From positions 62,001-126,000 of the forward strand of contig CANNZV010001067.1 in NCBI GenBank assembly GCA_947561585.1: 64,000 bases of DNA. Direction: 5' to 3'. Origin of the DNA: Caprella mutica. Its lineage: Eukaryota; Arthropoda; Malacostraca; Amphipoda; Caprellidae. Below, piece by piece: positions 12,136 to 23,309 of the stretch; positions within the stretch are counted from its first letter, which is position 1; each line of letters opens with the position of its first letter. The notes below the pieces were generated by a model. That model searched no databases, had not been told where the DNA came from, and saw nothing but the letters and a program-made list of their open reading frames with translations. The translations under genes and the position numbers were made by a program.

Positions 12136-12619
12136 TTGAAACAATTAATCGAGGGGCGTGTCTGTGACGATAGTAGCATTGTAAACAACGGAACTATTAT
12201 TAGCTGTGAAAACTCACAATTAATCAATAAGGTATATCTATAGTTTGAATAGCTATGGAAATTGAATTACTGGCATATATCAATAATCATTTTGGCGTTA
12301 TATATTATTCATAACAATATAGCCGTCTTTAAGTTATTTGGTAAGATTTTTGTGCTGAATAATGAAAAGTGAGACGTTAGATGAGAATGAGACTGGTAAT
12401 GATCTACTAATGACATTATAGATAGTTCTACTTGAGAAGTTATTGAAGTGCTCCTAATGAGCCTAGTAGACACTGTTGTTCACAGCGCAGAATAACAATG
12501 TGCACAATGGCTACTATTCTAAAGAGCTTTATATAATCTGCGGTAAATGTTAACAAGGAGCTCTCCAATCAAAAATATTGCGCAGCTAAAGCCACTTCAC
12601 GAGATAATTGATTGAGAGC
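12136..12619. other. Unique intronic DNA, nothing recognised
   Basis: AT-rich spacer between the 26-bp and 13-bp arrays. No open frame, inverted repeat or known element was seen. Confidence 0.6.
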
Positions 12620-12974
12620 AAGAGAGGATGTGAAGAGAGGTAGTGAAGAGAGGTAGTGAAGAGAGGATGTGAAGAGAGGATGTGAAGAGAGGTAGTGAAG
12701 AGAGGTAGTGAAGAGAGGATGTGAAGAGAGGATGTGAAGAGAGGTAGTGAAGAGAGGATGAGAAGAGAGGTAGTGAAGAGAGGATGTGAAGAGAGGATGA
12801 GAAGAGAGGATGAGAAGAGAGGCAGTGAAGAGAGGCAGTGAAGAGAGGTAGTGAAGAGATGTAGTGAAGAGAGGTAGTGAAGAGAGGTAGTGAAGAGAGG
12901 TAGTGAAGAGAGGATGTGAAGAGAGGATGTGAAGAGAGGATGTGAAGAGAGGATGTGAAGAGAGGTAGTGAAGA
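12620..12974. repeat. Purine-rich minisatellite, 13-bp unit, about 27 copies
   Basis: Two unit forms alternate irregularly: GAGAGGATGTGAA and GAGAGGTAGTGAA. The plus strand is almost free of C, so one strand is nearly all purine plus T. Confidence 0.96.
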
Positions 12975-13044
12975 ATAAAACAGATCACCATAATTAAAAT
13001 GATATTTCACTCTAGTTATTGTTGCATGCAGTTCATGCGAGTGG

Positions 13045-13219
13045 GGGTAAGTTACGAATTATAAGTCAGTTTCACATCTTCGATCATAAGAAAAAAACTA
13101 TATACTAATAATTATTTAATATTTAATTTAATTGGTATCCATGATCGATGGATAGCAATTAAGATAAATAATTATTGTATGGTTTCTTCTCATATGACTG
13201 ATAAATCGCATGTTACCCC
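13045..13219. mobile_element. M1 MITE copy, full length, diverged
   Basis: It starts GGGTAAGTTACGAATTATAAG, then CACATCTTCGATCATAAG. It carries a shortened core (GGTATCCATGATCGATGGATA) and ends CATATGACTGATAAATCGCATGTTACCCC, the inverted end. The TA duplication is not kept. Confidence 0.85.
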
Positions 13220-14002
13220 GCACCTTTCAATAAGAGAGCAGACACAACATATCACAGACACTCAGAGTTGACAGTGCATCTTCAGAGTGAAACACAACAT
13301 GTTTCGAAGAAAGAACACACAAAAAGGTGTATCGTAACGCTGATATCTGTCCCGCATAGCAAGATATCAATGCGCATATTTGCACTCACCCCCACTCTCT
13401 CGGAGAATGGAGAAAAAACCTAAAGCCCGGACAAAATTGGACCATGTTCCGGAGGTATTTGCACAAGACTGCAACTCGGGCCAAAAAATACGGAAGGATG
13501 GATTTGTGTTCCTGTGATACGACAATGCATTCTAGAAGCCTAAGGCCTGATATCCTAAAAAAACACTGGTGGAATTTCCATGGCTAGTGAAATAACAATA
13601 TAAAACTATTTAAATGTACACAGGGTAATAGAAAAGAACTATCACATAGCTATACTCCATAAGAGCTATGAGAATAAGGCTAATGCTAAATATTGTATGT
13701 CCCATGTGTCAATCCATAGTGTCTTGAAAGATGTTAGCATATGCTATAGACGCCATTTAATATTAATAGCATTCAAATGCCAGAACTAACGGAGAAACAT
13801 CTGACATTTCTAACGTCTTACTTGCTATGCACATCTCACTGATCTCAACAGTGAACAGATTAGACTGATAGGAACTCGTATGCATTTGATATAGAAATAG
13901 CAATGGTCAGGTCTTGACTAACAATAAGAAGGCATTAGCCATTGTAAATTCACTGCAATACTTTTCAATACATATTACACCACCCATTGAACAACTAGGC
14001 TA
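13220..14002. other. Unique intronic DNA between two M1 copies
   Basis: AT-rich to moderate composition. Nothing coding or repetitive was recognised. Confidence 0.55.
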
Positions 14003-14206
14003 CCTTCAGAATTATCGGATGGTTCCAAATTGTCGATTCTATAGGAAAATATATATAATAATTAATTATTCATTCTTTATATTCATTGGTATCCATGATA
14101 CACCTTTAGGTATCTAGACAGTGGATACCGACTAAATTGAGTCAAACAAAAGTTGATAATTTACTATATATATTTTAGTTATGAGCGATAACGTGGAACT
14201 GGCAGC
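14003..14206. mobile_element. M1 MITE copy, old and degraded
   Basis: The ends are decayed (AGAATTATCGGATGGTTCC on the left, GAGCGATAACGTGGAACTGG on the right), but the central GGTATCCATGATAC and GTGGATACC and the overall length of about 200 bp fit the family. Confidence 0.7.
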
Positions 14207-14440
14207 TAACACAGATTTTATCCTATGCAGAAATAAAATAGGACATTTAATAATTTAAGACCCACTTATTCATCACATCAATTTATCGGTAGTAGAGCGA
14301 TTACATTGTAGATGATTTATTGGGGATTGGGCACCCCCCCCCCCAGTGTGAATATGAGGAAATTACTCCACACTTTGGAAGGAAATTAAGCAATTTTTGG
14401 AGTTTATTTTTCATATCGCGATAATCTGCTATGCCGTGAA

Positions 14441-14577
14441 AAAGAGAGGGAATAGAGTGTAAAGAGAGAGGGAATAGAGTGTAAAGAGAGAGGGAATAGA
14501 GTGCAAAGAGAGACTGGAATAGAGTGCAAAGAGAGACTGGAATAGAGTGCAAAGAGAGACTGGAATAGAGTGCAAAC
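14441..14577. repeat. Minisatellite, 22-23-bp unit, about 6 copies
   Basis: The first units are AAAGAGAGAGGGAATAGAGTGT and the later ones AAAGAGAGACTGGAATAGAG plus TGC. One indel thus separates two subtypes laid end to end. Confidence 0.93.
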
Positions 14578-14627
14578 AGATAGCACAGTGCTTATTTAAG
14601 AGTCTGTATGAAAATTTTTATCCACCA

Positions 14628-15375
14628 CAGCATGACACTCTTCAGCAGCATGACACTCTTCCACAGCAGCATGACACTCTTCCACAGCAGCATGACACTC
14701 TTCCACAGCAGCATGACACTCTTCCACAGCAGCATGACACTCTTCCACAGCAGCATGACACTCTTCCACAGCAGCATGACACTCTTCCACAGCAGCATGA
14801 CACTCTTCCACAGCAGCATGACACTCTTCCACAGCAGCATGACACTCTTCCACAGCAGCATCACACTCTTCCACAGCAGCATCACACTCTTCCACAGCAG
14901 CATGACACTCTTCCACAGCAGCATGACACTCTTCCACAGCAGCATGACACTCTTCCACAGCAGCATGACACTCTTCCACAGCAGCATCACACTCTTCCAC
15001 AGCAGCATCACACTCTTCCACAGCAGCATGACACTCTTCCACAGCAGCATGACACTCTTCCACAGCATGACACTCTTCCACAGCATGACACTCTTCCACA
15101 GCATGACACTCTTCCACAGCATGACACTCTTCAGCAGCATGACATTCTTCAGCAGCATGACATTCTTCAGCAGCATGACACTCTTCAGCAGCATGACACT
15201 CTTCAGCAGCATGACACTCTTCCACAGCATGACACTCTTCCACAGCATGACACTCTTCCACAGCATCACACTCTTCCACAGCATCACACTCTTCCACAGC
15301 ATGACACTCTTCCACATCATGACATTCTTCCACAGCATGACATTCTTCCACATCATGACATTCTTCAGCAGCATT
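14628..15375. repeat. Minisatellite, 21/18-bp unit, about 37 copies
   Basis: The long unit is CAGCAGCATGACACTCTTCCA in the left two thirds. An 18-bp form lacking one CAG, and a CTTCAGCAGCATGACATT variant, make up the right third. Since all forms are multiples of three, frames on both strands stay open (QQHDTLP on plus; AVEECHA on minus). I treat these as artefacts. Confidence 0.96.
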
Positions 15376-17337
15376 ACCATTCCAAATCGTTTCTGCCTCA
15401 TCTTGGAATGTGAATTCCATAGCTGTCTGCAAATATTTCACACGTTGCGTCTCTACAAACATTATTCCTGTTGCAGAAGTCTTCTTATCAGCTATTCCGT
15501 TGAGAATTAGGAATGTGTGCGTAAGTAAATGCACTACAGGCGTATCAATATAGGTACAGTCAAAGGTTATTTTCTAACCGACTTCAGCCGCTGTCCCTCC
15601 AGGCCTCTGAACTTTCGGTCGGAATGATGTCAAAGTGAATCCCAGGTTTTGATATGTCAGGAACACGGAAAAATATGATATTAGGCCTAGGCAGCGGTGC
15701 GACATAAATAATGGGGCTGTTTTAAAGCATGTGTTTGATGTCACGATTGTTTGCAGGGGCAGAGAGCGTGAAGAACAAGTCCCTATCTTTTGCAAGGATG
15801 GATTTCACTCCCTTAGCTATTGCATTCCCCAGGGATATTAGAGGCAGAATGGTCAGGCAACGTGAAACTATGCGCCTCTACACATATAAAACATAGAGAT
15901 TAATAGTCCACTTGCTGCTAAAATGTGAAGAAGTATACGTAGAAGATATATCATGTAGATATGAAGCAGTTGAGTACATCATACAGTAGGGTTAAATAGT
16001 AAGTAGGTAAAAAAGGCGCGAATGTCCGGTGAGAGATTAAATCCATATTGTAATTATAGAGGCGGTGATGGGGTGAGGACATACGGTGAAGAGGATATAT
16101 GGTAAAAAGGAGAGGGTAGTAAACGCTCCCCTCCATTCTAATCCGATTAGCATAAATACCTAAAGAGTGAAATACATTAGATAAATCTCATTTGTGTTTC
16201 AGTGTACTTACACGCTAGCAATAAAGGATTCTACAGTAGTTACAATTACAATGCACATAATTCGAATGAAAATGAGAGGCTGTGAAGTGGTTTTCGTCAT
16301 GCTTAGTTTTCATGAGAATTTTTACGTCAATTAATTGCATGACTATTATCTTTCATACTAGACTATATTTTTTTCGAATATCATAAAATTCAGATTTTTT
16401 CTTCACATTTTACCCGTAGTAGCACGAAACAAATCTAATAAATAATAAATATACTGTCGTCAGTTTGTATCTTCTTAATGCGTTGTTTTAAGAGCTACGA
16501 CTTCGTATTCTGCATACGAATACATACGCTGTAATGGTAACTATCTTTGTAAATTCATACTGAGCAAAGCCTAAGGAAAATTAGTGAGTGAATTTGAATA
16601 TAGGAATGTTTGTATTTCAAGTTCTCTCTATCAACACATGACACGAGTAGAAATAACTATAATGAATTGATTGAGATGGTGTTTAGTTGTCATGCATGAA
16701 CATCAACTTAGACGATAGTGTTGAATGAGTTAAAGGTGATGAACTACTACTAATAGAACATCTTTGACGTTAGTGTTTGTGTAGAATATTCTAACACAGT
16801 CTAGAACAGAAAATTAATGGCTACAGTTTAACTATCGATATGACTGAAGAAACTCTTCTTTAAGTAATGAAATGCCTTAGCGGAGAGAAGAAGTATCTTC
16901 TTAAACATATTGGAGTTGTGGAAGGATTGAACCTATTTTCTGAAATATGGTTTGTATTAGCTTCAGATAAGTCATTTCATCAATTTCTTTAGGTTCTGAA
17001 GTAGCCACAGTAGCTGTAGAATGTAGAGTCATTTCACAAGCTGACATGGCATAGAACATACCTAACTATGTTGAGCGTAGACAGTGGGGGCCAATAGACA
17101 GAGGGCAAAGAAGGTGCGTACTCGCATCCCCCTCAGGACGATAACAGCTAATATTCGCGCAACAAAAGTTTGTCTATCGGAGCAGATCTGTCGCAACAAT
17201 GCACGCGTTATGGATTACCGATAACGAGAAGACGCAGCGTAAAAGAGTAAACCTCACCACTAGGGGGGCATGATAAGCCTCATCAAGGGGGGGGGGGTGA
17301 TTATGCATAATCACTCTCCCGACAACACTGATACATA
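15376..17337. other. Unique intronic DNA, weak open frames only
   Basis: Minus-strand frames at 15376-15534 and 15574-15795 have a protein-like look (KTSATGIMFVETQRVKYLQ) but no recognised domain. The first is open mainly because it runs into the neighbouring repeat. A G-run near 17291 and AT-rich DNA make up the rest. Confidence 0.45.
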
Positions 17338-17527
17338 GGGTAAGTTACGACTTATCAGCTAGTTTTTCATCTTCGGTCAAAAGAAAAAACAATATAGTAC
17401 AAATAATTATTCTAATTGGTATCCATGATATCTGCAGGTATCATGGATACCAATTAAATTATCATTTTTATACCGTTTTTCTTATATGACCAAAAATGCG
17501 GAACTGACCGATAATACGTAAGTTACC
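17338..17527. mobile_element. M1 MITE copy beside Eph exon 2
   Basis: It starts GGGTAAGTTACGACTTATC, has TCATCTTCGGTCAAAAG, a nearly perfect core (GGTATCCATGATATCTGCAG and its complement), and ends CTTATATGACC through GAACTGACCGATAATACGTAAGTTACC. A TA precedes it at a short distance. Its right end lies about 29 bp from the exon 2 donor. Confidence 0.9.
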
Positions 17528-17556
17528 GTACCAAACTACGTGAAAGAGTTACTTAC

Positions 17557-17636
17557 CCCGGGACTGGGTGAATTGGGCCCGAATGGGTAGCGGGTCCATT
17601 CGAGAGAAGACTCTTGGGTTGTGTCGAGCAGAACAA
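17557..17636 (-). CDS. Eph: Eph receptor tyrosine kinase, micro-exon 2 (first strand of ligand-binding domain)
   Basis: This 80-nt exon is too short for an ordinary open-frame search. It is bounded by a long T-rich tract and CAG acceptor (AG at 17638-17637) and a GGG|GTAAGT donor (GT at 17556-17555). With the G carried over from exon 1 it reads VVLLDTT, then LEWTRYPFGP, then SPSPG, and runs straight into WLEESF of exon 3. That is the conserved opening of every Eph ectodomain: the VxLLDT strand, an LEW or LGW motif, then the P-x-G-W turn. Entry is phase 1 and exit phase 0, which fits exons 1 and 3 exactly. It encodes visible residues 94-119, residue 93 being split across the exon 1/2 junction. 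A MITE copy ends about 30 bp beyond the donor. Confidence 0.95.
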
Positions 17637-17639
17637 CTG

Positions 17640-19110
17640 AAAAATAAAAAAAAGAAAGTTAGTTAAGTGAATATAAATACTTAATAGTGGATAAGAGAGT
17701 GTTAAATCACTGTCACTGCACTGGACAGTAGGTCACAGTGCAGTGATTGTCTCACTGTCATATCACAGTTGTAACATCACAGTAAGATCTAAATTATCAT
17801 ACCAGTAGTATAATAAATACATAATGTTAGACAATGGAGCATTTATTATTATACTAGAATGTTAATGTAAAATAGAGTAATAAATAGACATCAGGCAATG
17901 TGTTTTATATGATAATCCCCTGTGATGGAAAATGAAACATGAATTGAAATTCTATTAATAATAAATGCTACTTATAAATTCATTAAATTACAAACAATTT
18001 TAATATAAAGGAAATGAAACTTGATATCGAACAGTGATCTACGAGTCTTTGCATTAGTACTTACTCTCTAGTTATAATAATAAAAATTCAAGTATCTACC
18101 AATAACAATTTATTAGATACAAATGTTCGAAAGGTAAAAATCAGTCAAAGTCACTGCTACGTAGGTCTGTTAAGTAGCTACACAGAAGGTTGAAGGTGTT
18201 CACACACACATAGATCACTATAGGTGAGGCAGTTTCAATCGACAAGAGTGACTTGACTGACTGCACGAAATAGAACACAGTGGCGAGATATCAGCGACAG
18301 GCAGGTTCATGCGACTGCAATACGCATCTACGTACGCAACATCGTTATTCATTTATTCAGAGACATTCATTTATTATTCGAATGCGATATCAGGTAGATG
18401 CGGTAGACAGGCTGGCTTCACTTTCTGAATTTCAAACACTCGGTGCATGGCTTTCGAATTCATCTGAGACGGAGCCTCGCATTCTTGGAGTGAGAGATAT
18501 TCCTATCTAAATCATTAATCTTATTCCGACAGATGGAATTATTTGCTAGATAACAAGAGCGTCTGCGGAATAGATATGAAAGGAGTCACTGCGCAGAACT
18601 GGTCAGACTTGCTTCTTAATATAGAGAAGGGATAAATAGCTTGAATTGAATCTTAAACTTACTTATTTCGAAAGGTTTAACTTTCTTTGAATGAAAATGT
18701 CTGATTTTCAACACAAGTTTTCTAATTTTCTAAAGAATAAATAATTGACTGTTGAACTGAAGAAGTAGACCACTAGAACAAACAACTTCTTCAAGTCAAT
18801 GGAAGCAATTGCCCCCCTCTTCAGTCCCCTCTTTACCCTATCCCTCGAGTTCCTTGGACTAACCCTATCCCTAGGGTGGAACCCCAATCCATCACGTCCC
18901 AGGGTTCACCCAAACAAAGGCTGCTACACCATAGCAAGGTCCCCAACTTAATTAATTTCTTCATTAAGATTTGCTCGTGTAGTATTTGGCAGTGTATGAT
19001 TAATTTAGGCCCACTAATTCATTTGCTGTCCCTTCTTTGTATTTAATCCCATGCATCTGCAGCCATTAGGACATCTTCGCTACACTTATTAACACTGTCA
19101 GAGTGACACA
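17640..19110. other. Unique intronic DNA next to exon 2 acceptor
   Basis: Beyond the pyrimidine tract of the acceptor (minus strand) this is AT-rich unique sequence. A plus-strand frame at 18280-18510 has no recognised domain. A C-rich stretch near 18810-18915 repeats the word CCCTATCCCT but forms no array. Confidence 0.5.
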
Positions 19111-19270
19111 GGGTAACGAATGTACTGAACTTAATAAGTGATGGTCAGTATCACATCTTCGGCCATGAGAAAAAAACTATATAATAATTATTATTAGGGT
19201 AAATTACTCTATTTCTTTTTATCATATATTACTCGAGATGTGAAACCGACCAACAATTCGGAATTTGCCT
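19111..19270. mobile_element. M1 MITE copy, diverged
   Basis: Recognisable by GGTCAGTATCACATCTTCGG and AAAAACTATATAATAATTATT on the left, and ACTCGAGATGTGAAACCGACC on the right. The outermost bases are altered and there is no core palindrome. Confidence 0.7.
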
Positions 19271-19393
19271 CACTATCATTGACAAAATGGGATAAATTGA
19301 GTGTTTTGTTGTCACTTGATGCAAACAATCGAAAAAAAAGTTACAATGAAATGATGATAATATACAAATGAATCATGAATTTCATTATATAAA

Positions 19394-19683
19394 AACAGAC
19401 AGAGGTATGACATAACCCTCAACAACAGACAGAGGTATGACATAACCCTCAACAACAGACAGAGGTATGACATAACCCTCAACAACAGACAGAGGTATGA
19501 CATAACCCTCAACAACAGACAGAGGTATGACATAACCCTCAACAACAGACAGAGGTATGACATAACCCTCAACAACAGACAGAGGTATGACATAACTCTC
19601 AACAACAGACAGAGGTATGACATAACCCTTAACAACAGACAGAGGTATGACATAACCCTTAACAACAGACAGAGGTATGACAT
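19394..19683. repeat. Minisatellite, 30-bp unit, left block, about 10 copies
   Basis: The unit is AACAACAGACAGAGGTATGA followed by CATAACCCTC. It shares unit and phase with the block at 19930 and is separated from it by an inserted element. Units ending CCCTT mark the side facing the insertion. Confidence 0.96.
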
Positions 19684-19929
19684 GAAGAGTTTGGTTCCAA
19701 AACGCGATAAACGCCACTTTTGAAAAAAATGAGTTTCCACCTAAATCAATATTGTATTTCGTCGGTATTGTGGATTTGAATTGTTTATGTTATTATAACC
19801 TCAATATGCTATGTGAATGATTGAAACAGAAAATAGTGGTTTTCATCTTTGTACTTTCTTGGTAAAGAAAACACATTTTAACTCAAATTGATCAAAATGG
19901 ATTTATAGCGTTTTGGAACCAAACTCTTC
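19684..19929. mobile_element. 246-bp MITE inserted in the 30-bp minisatellite
   Basis: The left end GAAGAGTTTGGTTCCAAAAC and right end GTTTTGGAACCAAACTCTTC are perfect inverted complements over 20 bp, and similarity goes on to about 33 bp. ACAT lies on both sides (19680-19683 and 19930-19933) and occurs once in an uninterrupted unit (TATGACATAACCC), so it is a 4-bp target duplication. Non-coding, AT-rich inside. I do not know the family. Confidence 0.9.
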
Positions 19930-20156
19930 ACATAACCCTTAACAACAGACAGAGGTATGACATAACCCTCAACAACAGACAGAGGTATGACATAACCCTT
20001 AACAACAGACAGAGGTATGACATAACCCTCAACAACAGACAGAGGTATGACATAACCCTTAACAACAGACAGAGGTATGACATAACCCTTAACAACAGAC
20101 AGAGGTATGACATAACCCTTAACAACAGACAGAGGTATGACATAACCCTCAACAAT
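19930..20156. repeat. Minisatellite, 30-bp unit, right block, about 7.5 copies
   Basis: It continues the array of 19394-19683 after the inserted element. The first unit resumes at ACATAACCCTT, the base where the left block stopped, counting the duplicated ACAT once. Confidence 0.96.
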
Positions 20157-20357
20157 AGTAAGTTCATAACCCCAAGGTTCGAGTTCACACATCACCGTAG
20201 TGTCTTTACCAGATGGTGTGTCAGGCCAATGAAGTGTCAAGAGGCATTGCTTTGCCACCCAATCCAGAGTCACAGCAGGTGGGCCATAGGAATAACCACC
20301 TAATGGACCCAATAAAGCACTAACGTGTTCTATATGATGCACTAAAAAATGCATCAC
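20157..20357 (-). other. Unrecognised open frame abutting the 30-bp array
   Basis: About 67 residues on the minus strand, from the Met codon at 20357 down to the array (HVSALLGPLGGYSYGPP, LDWVAKQCLL, HWPDTPSGKD), look less biased than the repeat frames. No domain, acceptor or donor is evident. It may be a fossil of a coding element or chance. Confidence 0.2.
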
Positions 20358-20733
20358 ACTATTAGTTAGGTACCCACATCACCAGTACCTATGTTTTTGA
20401 TTATTGTTATGGAAGAAAATACACCAGATATCATTTCAGTCGGAGAAATGGTAGGTTTGCGTGTTTCAAATAGAGACGACGCTTACTTTTCTAATGACTC
20501 CAGTTGATAAATTGATAATGATGACAAGTTAGAGTTCTCAGGGCATGATTCAGCTCATTATAATTCAGATGGCAAGACCAAACAGACTAGTGACAATAAA
20601 CTGAATTAGTCGCTTCTAACTACCACTAATGGGCGGCAACATGACTAATTCAACATTATAATTGCCGCAACATTATTGGCCATGACTGCGGCAGCTTCGG
20701 GCACACATTTCTCTATCTCAGACAGAGGGGGTG

Positions 20734-20862
20734 GGAAGAACCTTTGAATGGTGGAGAAGAACCTGTGAATGGCGGGGAAGAACCTGTGAATGGCGGGGAA
20801 GAACCTTTGAATGGCGGGGAAGAACCTTTGAATGGCGGGGAAGAACCTGTGAATGGCGGGGA
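20734..20862. repeat. Minisatellite, 21-bp unit, about 6 copies
   Basis: The unit is GGAAGAACCTKTGAATGGCGG. The first copy differs (GGTGGAGAAG). G-rich on the plus strand. Confidence 0.94.
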
Positions 20863-22267
20863 CTACACTGGGGAAAACAGTTGCGAGGCTATTGTTAGAA
20901 CAGTTCTGAATTCATCTTAGGAAATAATATATTGAATCATACTAATAAATAAACAATATCAATCAAATTAAGGATTCAAAACAGCTACGTGACTTGGAAA
21001 TGGAAATATCACAGAATTATCGTTGCGTAGAGTGAACTAACACTACAAAAAGAAATAAGATGTGCAAAGCTACTCCAATTGGTAGTTGAATGCAGTGGCA
21101 ATTTGGCAAAGAACATCCAAGTTGTCACATATTTCTCTGACTAATAGTTTGCAGAGTATAATCTGATGAACTGAGCTTGGGGCAATCAACTTGCTACCAA
21201 TTGAAGCAATATTAGCACTAGCAAGCAGCAGCCACTTAGCGTCACATTGCTGGTGCTAGAGAGGAGATATTGTTATTGCTGCCATGATTAAGATAATGCC
21301 AAATTATGACCATCGTCCATAATAGCCCAAGAAAGCCACAAATAAGTGTGGCTTGAAACCCGATGCTGTGCCCAGGCTATTTATGACGAAGCGTCTCGCT
21401 ACAGGCATGCGGCTTATAATTTCAATGCACTGCATTTTAGTGGCTGGGAGTGCTCACACCAAACACTATTAATGTCAAGACAGATGTTATAGTGCACTAG
21501 TGTGATTCAAAGAGAGTGTACAGATGTGTTACTGTGTTAGCGGAAAAATTACATATTTTATGAGTGCTTTTCTAACATTAAAAAAAAAAAAAATTCTGAG
21601 CACGGTATATTTCATCAATAAAAAAGTTGAAAATTTAAAAAAAAAATTTAAATATTCGATATTAACGCAACATTACCAATATTAGGTGAGATATCAATTT
21701 ATGATTTTACAGTGGCCAGATGAAGCAATTCCTGAAAATGATGAAACTCTAAGGACTAAGCAATATCTACCTTTCAAAGTAACTGAACTAAATTAACTAA
21801 GGAATTATACTCCATTTTGATATCTTCCAGAACATTCCCTCCACCCAAAAAGTAATAACTATCAATTTTCACCCCTCTCCACTTTTCAAAGGAACAAATT
21901 GTCGAACAATTGAGTGTTCCTTTTTGCACTCTTTCATCGGATCTTCTTCCATTTCCCCTCTCGAAAGAACTACACACATGAAAGCGAGGAAAAAGCAACG
22001 AATGAATGTACTCTCAAAGTGCTGCTCCCTCTCTATTTTTGAGTCGGTGATGAAAGCCACACACTAACTCTTTGATTGCCTGCAAATGATGCAAGGATTT
22101 TCATCACCTAAAATACATCTTAGCAAACACACCAAAAATGACATAACTTCTCAAAAGAAATGTCTTTGGAAAACCAAAAGAAAATGTCACTCATTAGAGA
22201 GAGTTGAGAAGCTACAGGCATTGCGGTACACAAAATGTAGATAGTTACAAAAAAAAAAAAGATGTGG
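20863..22267. other. Unique intronic DNA, nothing recognised
   Basis: AT-rich with A-runs near 21580. Overlapping minus frames at 21774-22060 share no domain with known families and are not supported. Confidence 0.5.
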
Positions 22268-22453
22268 CTGAGTTACGAATAATCGGTCAGTTTCAAATCT
22301 TCGGTCATGTAATAAAAAACGATAAAATAAAAATTATTTAATTTTAATTATCATGCAGCTATCATGGATACCAATTAACCTCATATAATAATTACTATGT
22401 CATTTTTCTTATATGGCCGAAGATTTGAAACTGACCCATAACTCTTAACTTAA
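22268..22453. mobile_element. M1 MITE copy, complete but diverged
   Basis: Left end GAGTTACGAATAATCGGTCAG, then AAATCTTCGGTCATGTAATA. Half of the core remains (AGCTATCATGGATACC). The right end is CCGAAGATTTGAAACTGACCC, then TAACTTAAC. Confidence 0.85.
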
Positions 22454-23309
22454 CTACAGTTTTATATATCTCTGGTAGCATTAAAATTTTCATACGTTTC
22501 TTTTCCATGTGCGAGCTTTAGAAGGTACATCAAATGGTACACTGAGGGGCAATCGCTTGCCTGTTTACAGAGTGTAGCTGTTAGACTAACAGGTCCCACA
22601 GGCACCGGCAAATAGCCTACCGGTTGCACCATCCCAACAACTGACCACCCATAAAAATAATATGAAATGAGCACAAAATTGACCCGAACACCATTTCCGA
22701 GAGAAAATATACTTTTTATGGGCTGGATAGGTGAGGGAGTTTTTTTTACGAGAATTACTAGTATATTTGGAATGAAGTTAGTGCAATGTTAATGCCACGA
22801 AACTACACTCATAATTTTAATGTACCTACTGATAATTAGAAAACACTTTAAATACTTTATAATCAACTACTTATCACAGCCATGCTATCACACTTTGTAT
22901 TAATAAATGCATATTATAAAAATGAAATTAACACCACCAGTTACTCATTCAAGCCACATTTCTTCCTACACCATCCACAGGCTGTGCGTCACATTACACC
23001 ACATTTCCCCTCATTTTGGCCACAGTGTTCCACAGTAGTGGTCACACGGTCCACATTTAGCAGCTAAGTATAAGTTTCTCCCAAGCTTTTGTTAATATCA
23101 GAGGCTTTAGATTATTTTTATGAGTCTCTTCCTAGGACATAAAGCGCCATCTGTTGGAGACAATCTAGGGACCATTTTATTTGATATTGCAACTAAGGCC
23201 TTCCTATGCTTTATTGTTGTAATAGGCAAATCGGACGGTATTACAATAATGTAAGGGAACAGACCGCAAGTGCACCACTGAGACTTCAAAGACGAAAACT
23301 AGCACAGTG
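22454..23309. other. Unique intronic DNA, nothing recognised
   Basis: Short open frames here (22462-22674 minus, 22882-23067 plus) have no recognisable domain. No inverted or tandem repeat was seen up to the 21-bp array. Confidence 0.5.

Larger units (their letters stand above)
2841..17556 (-). other. Eph intron 2, about 14.7 kb
   Basis: It lies between micro-exon 2 and exon 3, with GTAAGT at its 5' end and TTTCAG at its 3' end on the minus strand. Eight tandem arrays with unrelated units occupy about 4.3 kb of it, plus a hAT-like inverted-repeat element and three M1 MITE copies. The rest is unique AT-rich sequence with no coding signal I can support. Confidence 0.9.

Noticed and set aside
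14592..15534. Cys/His/Glu-rich and Gln/His-rich proteins of about 290-310 residues
   Set aside because: Products of the 21/18-bp minisatellite. The short non-repeat tail on the minus strand has no known domain.
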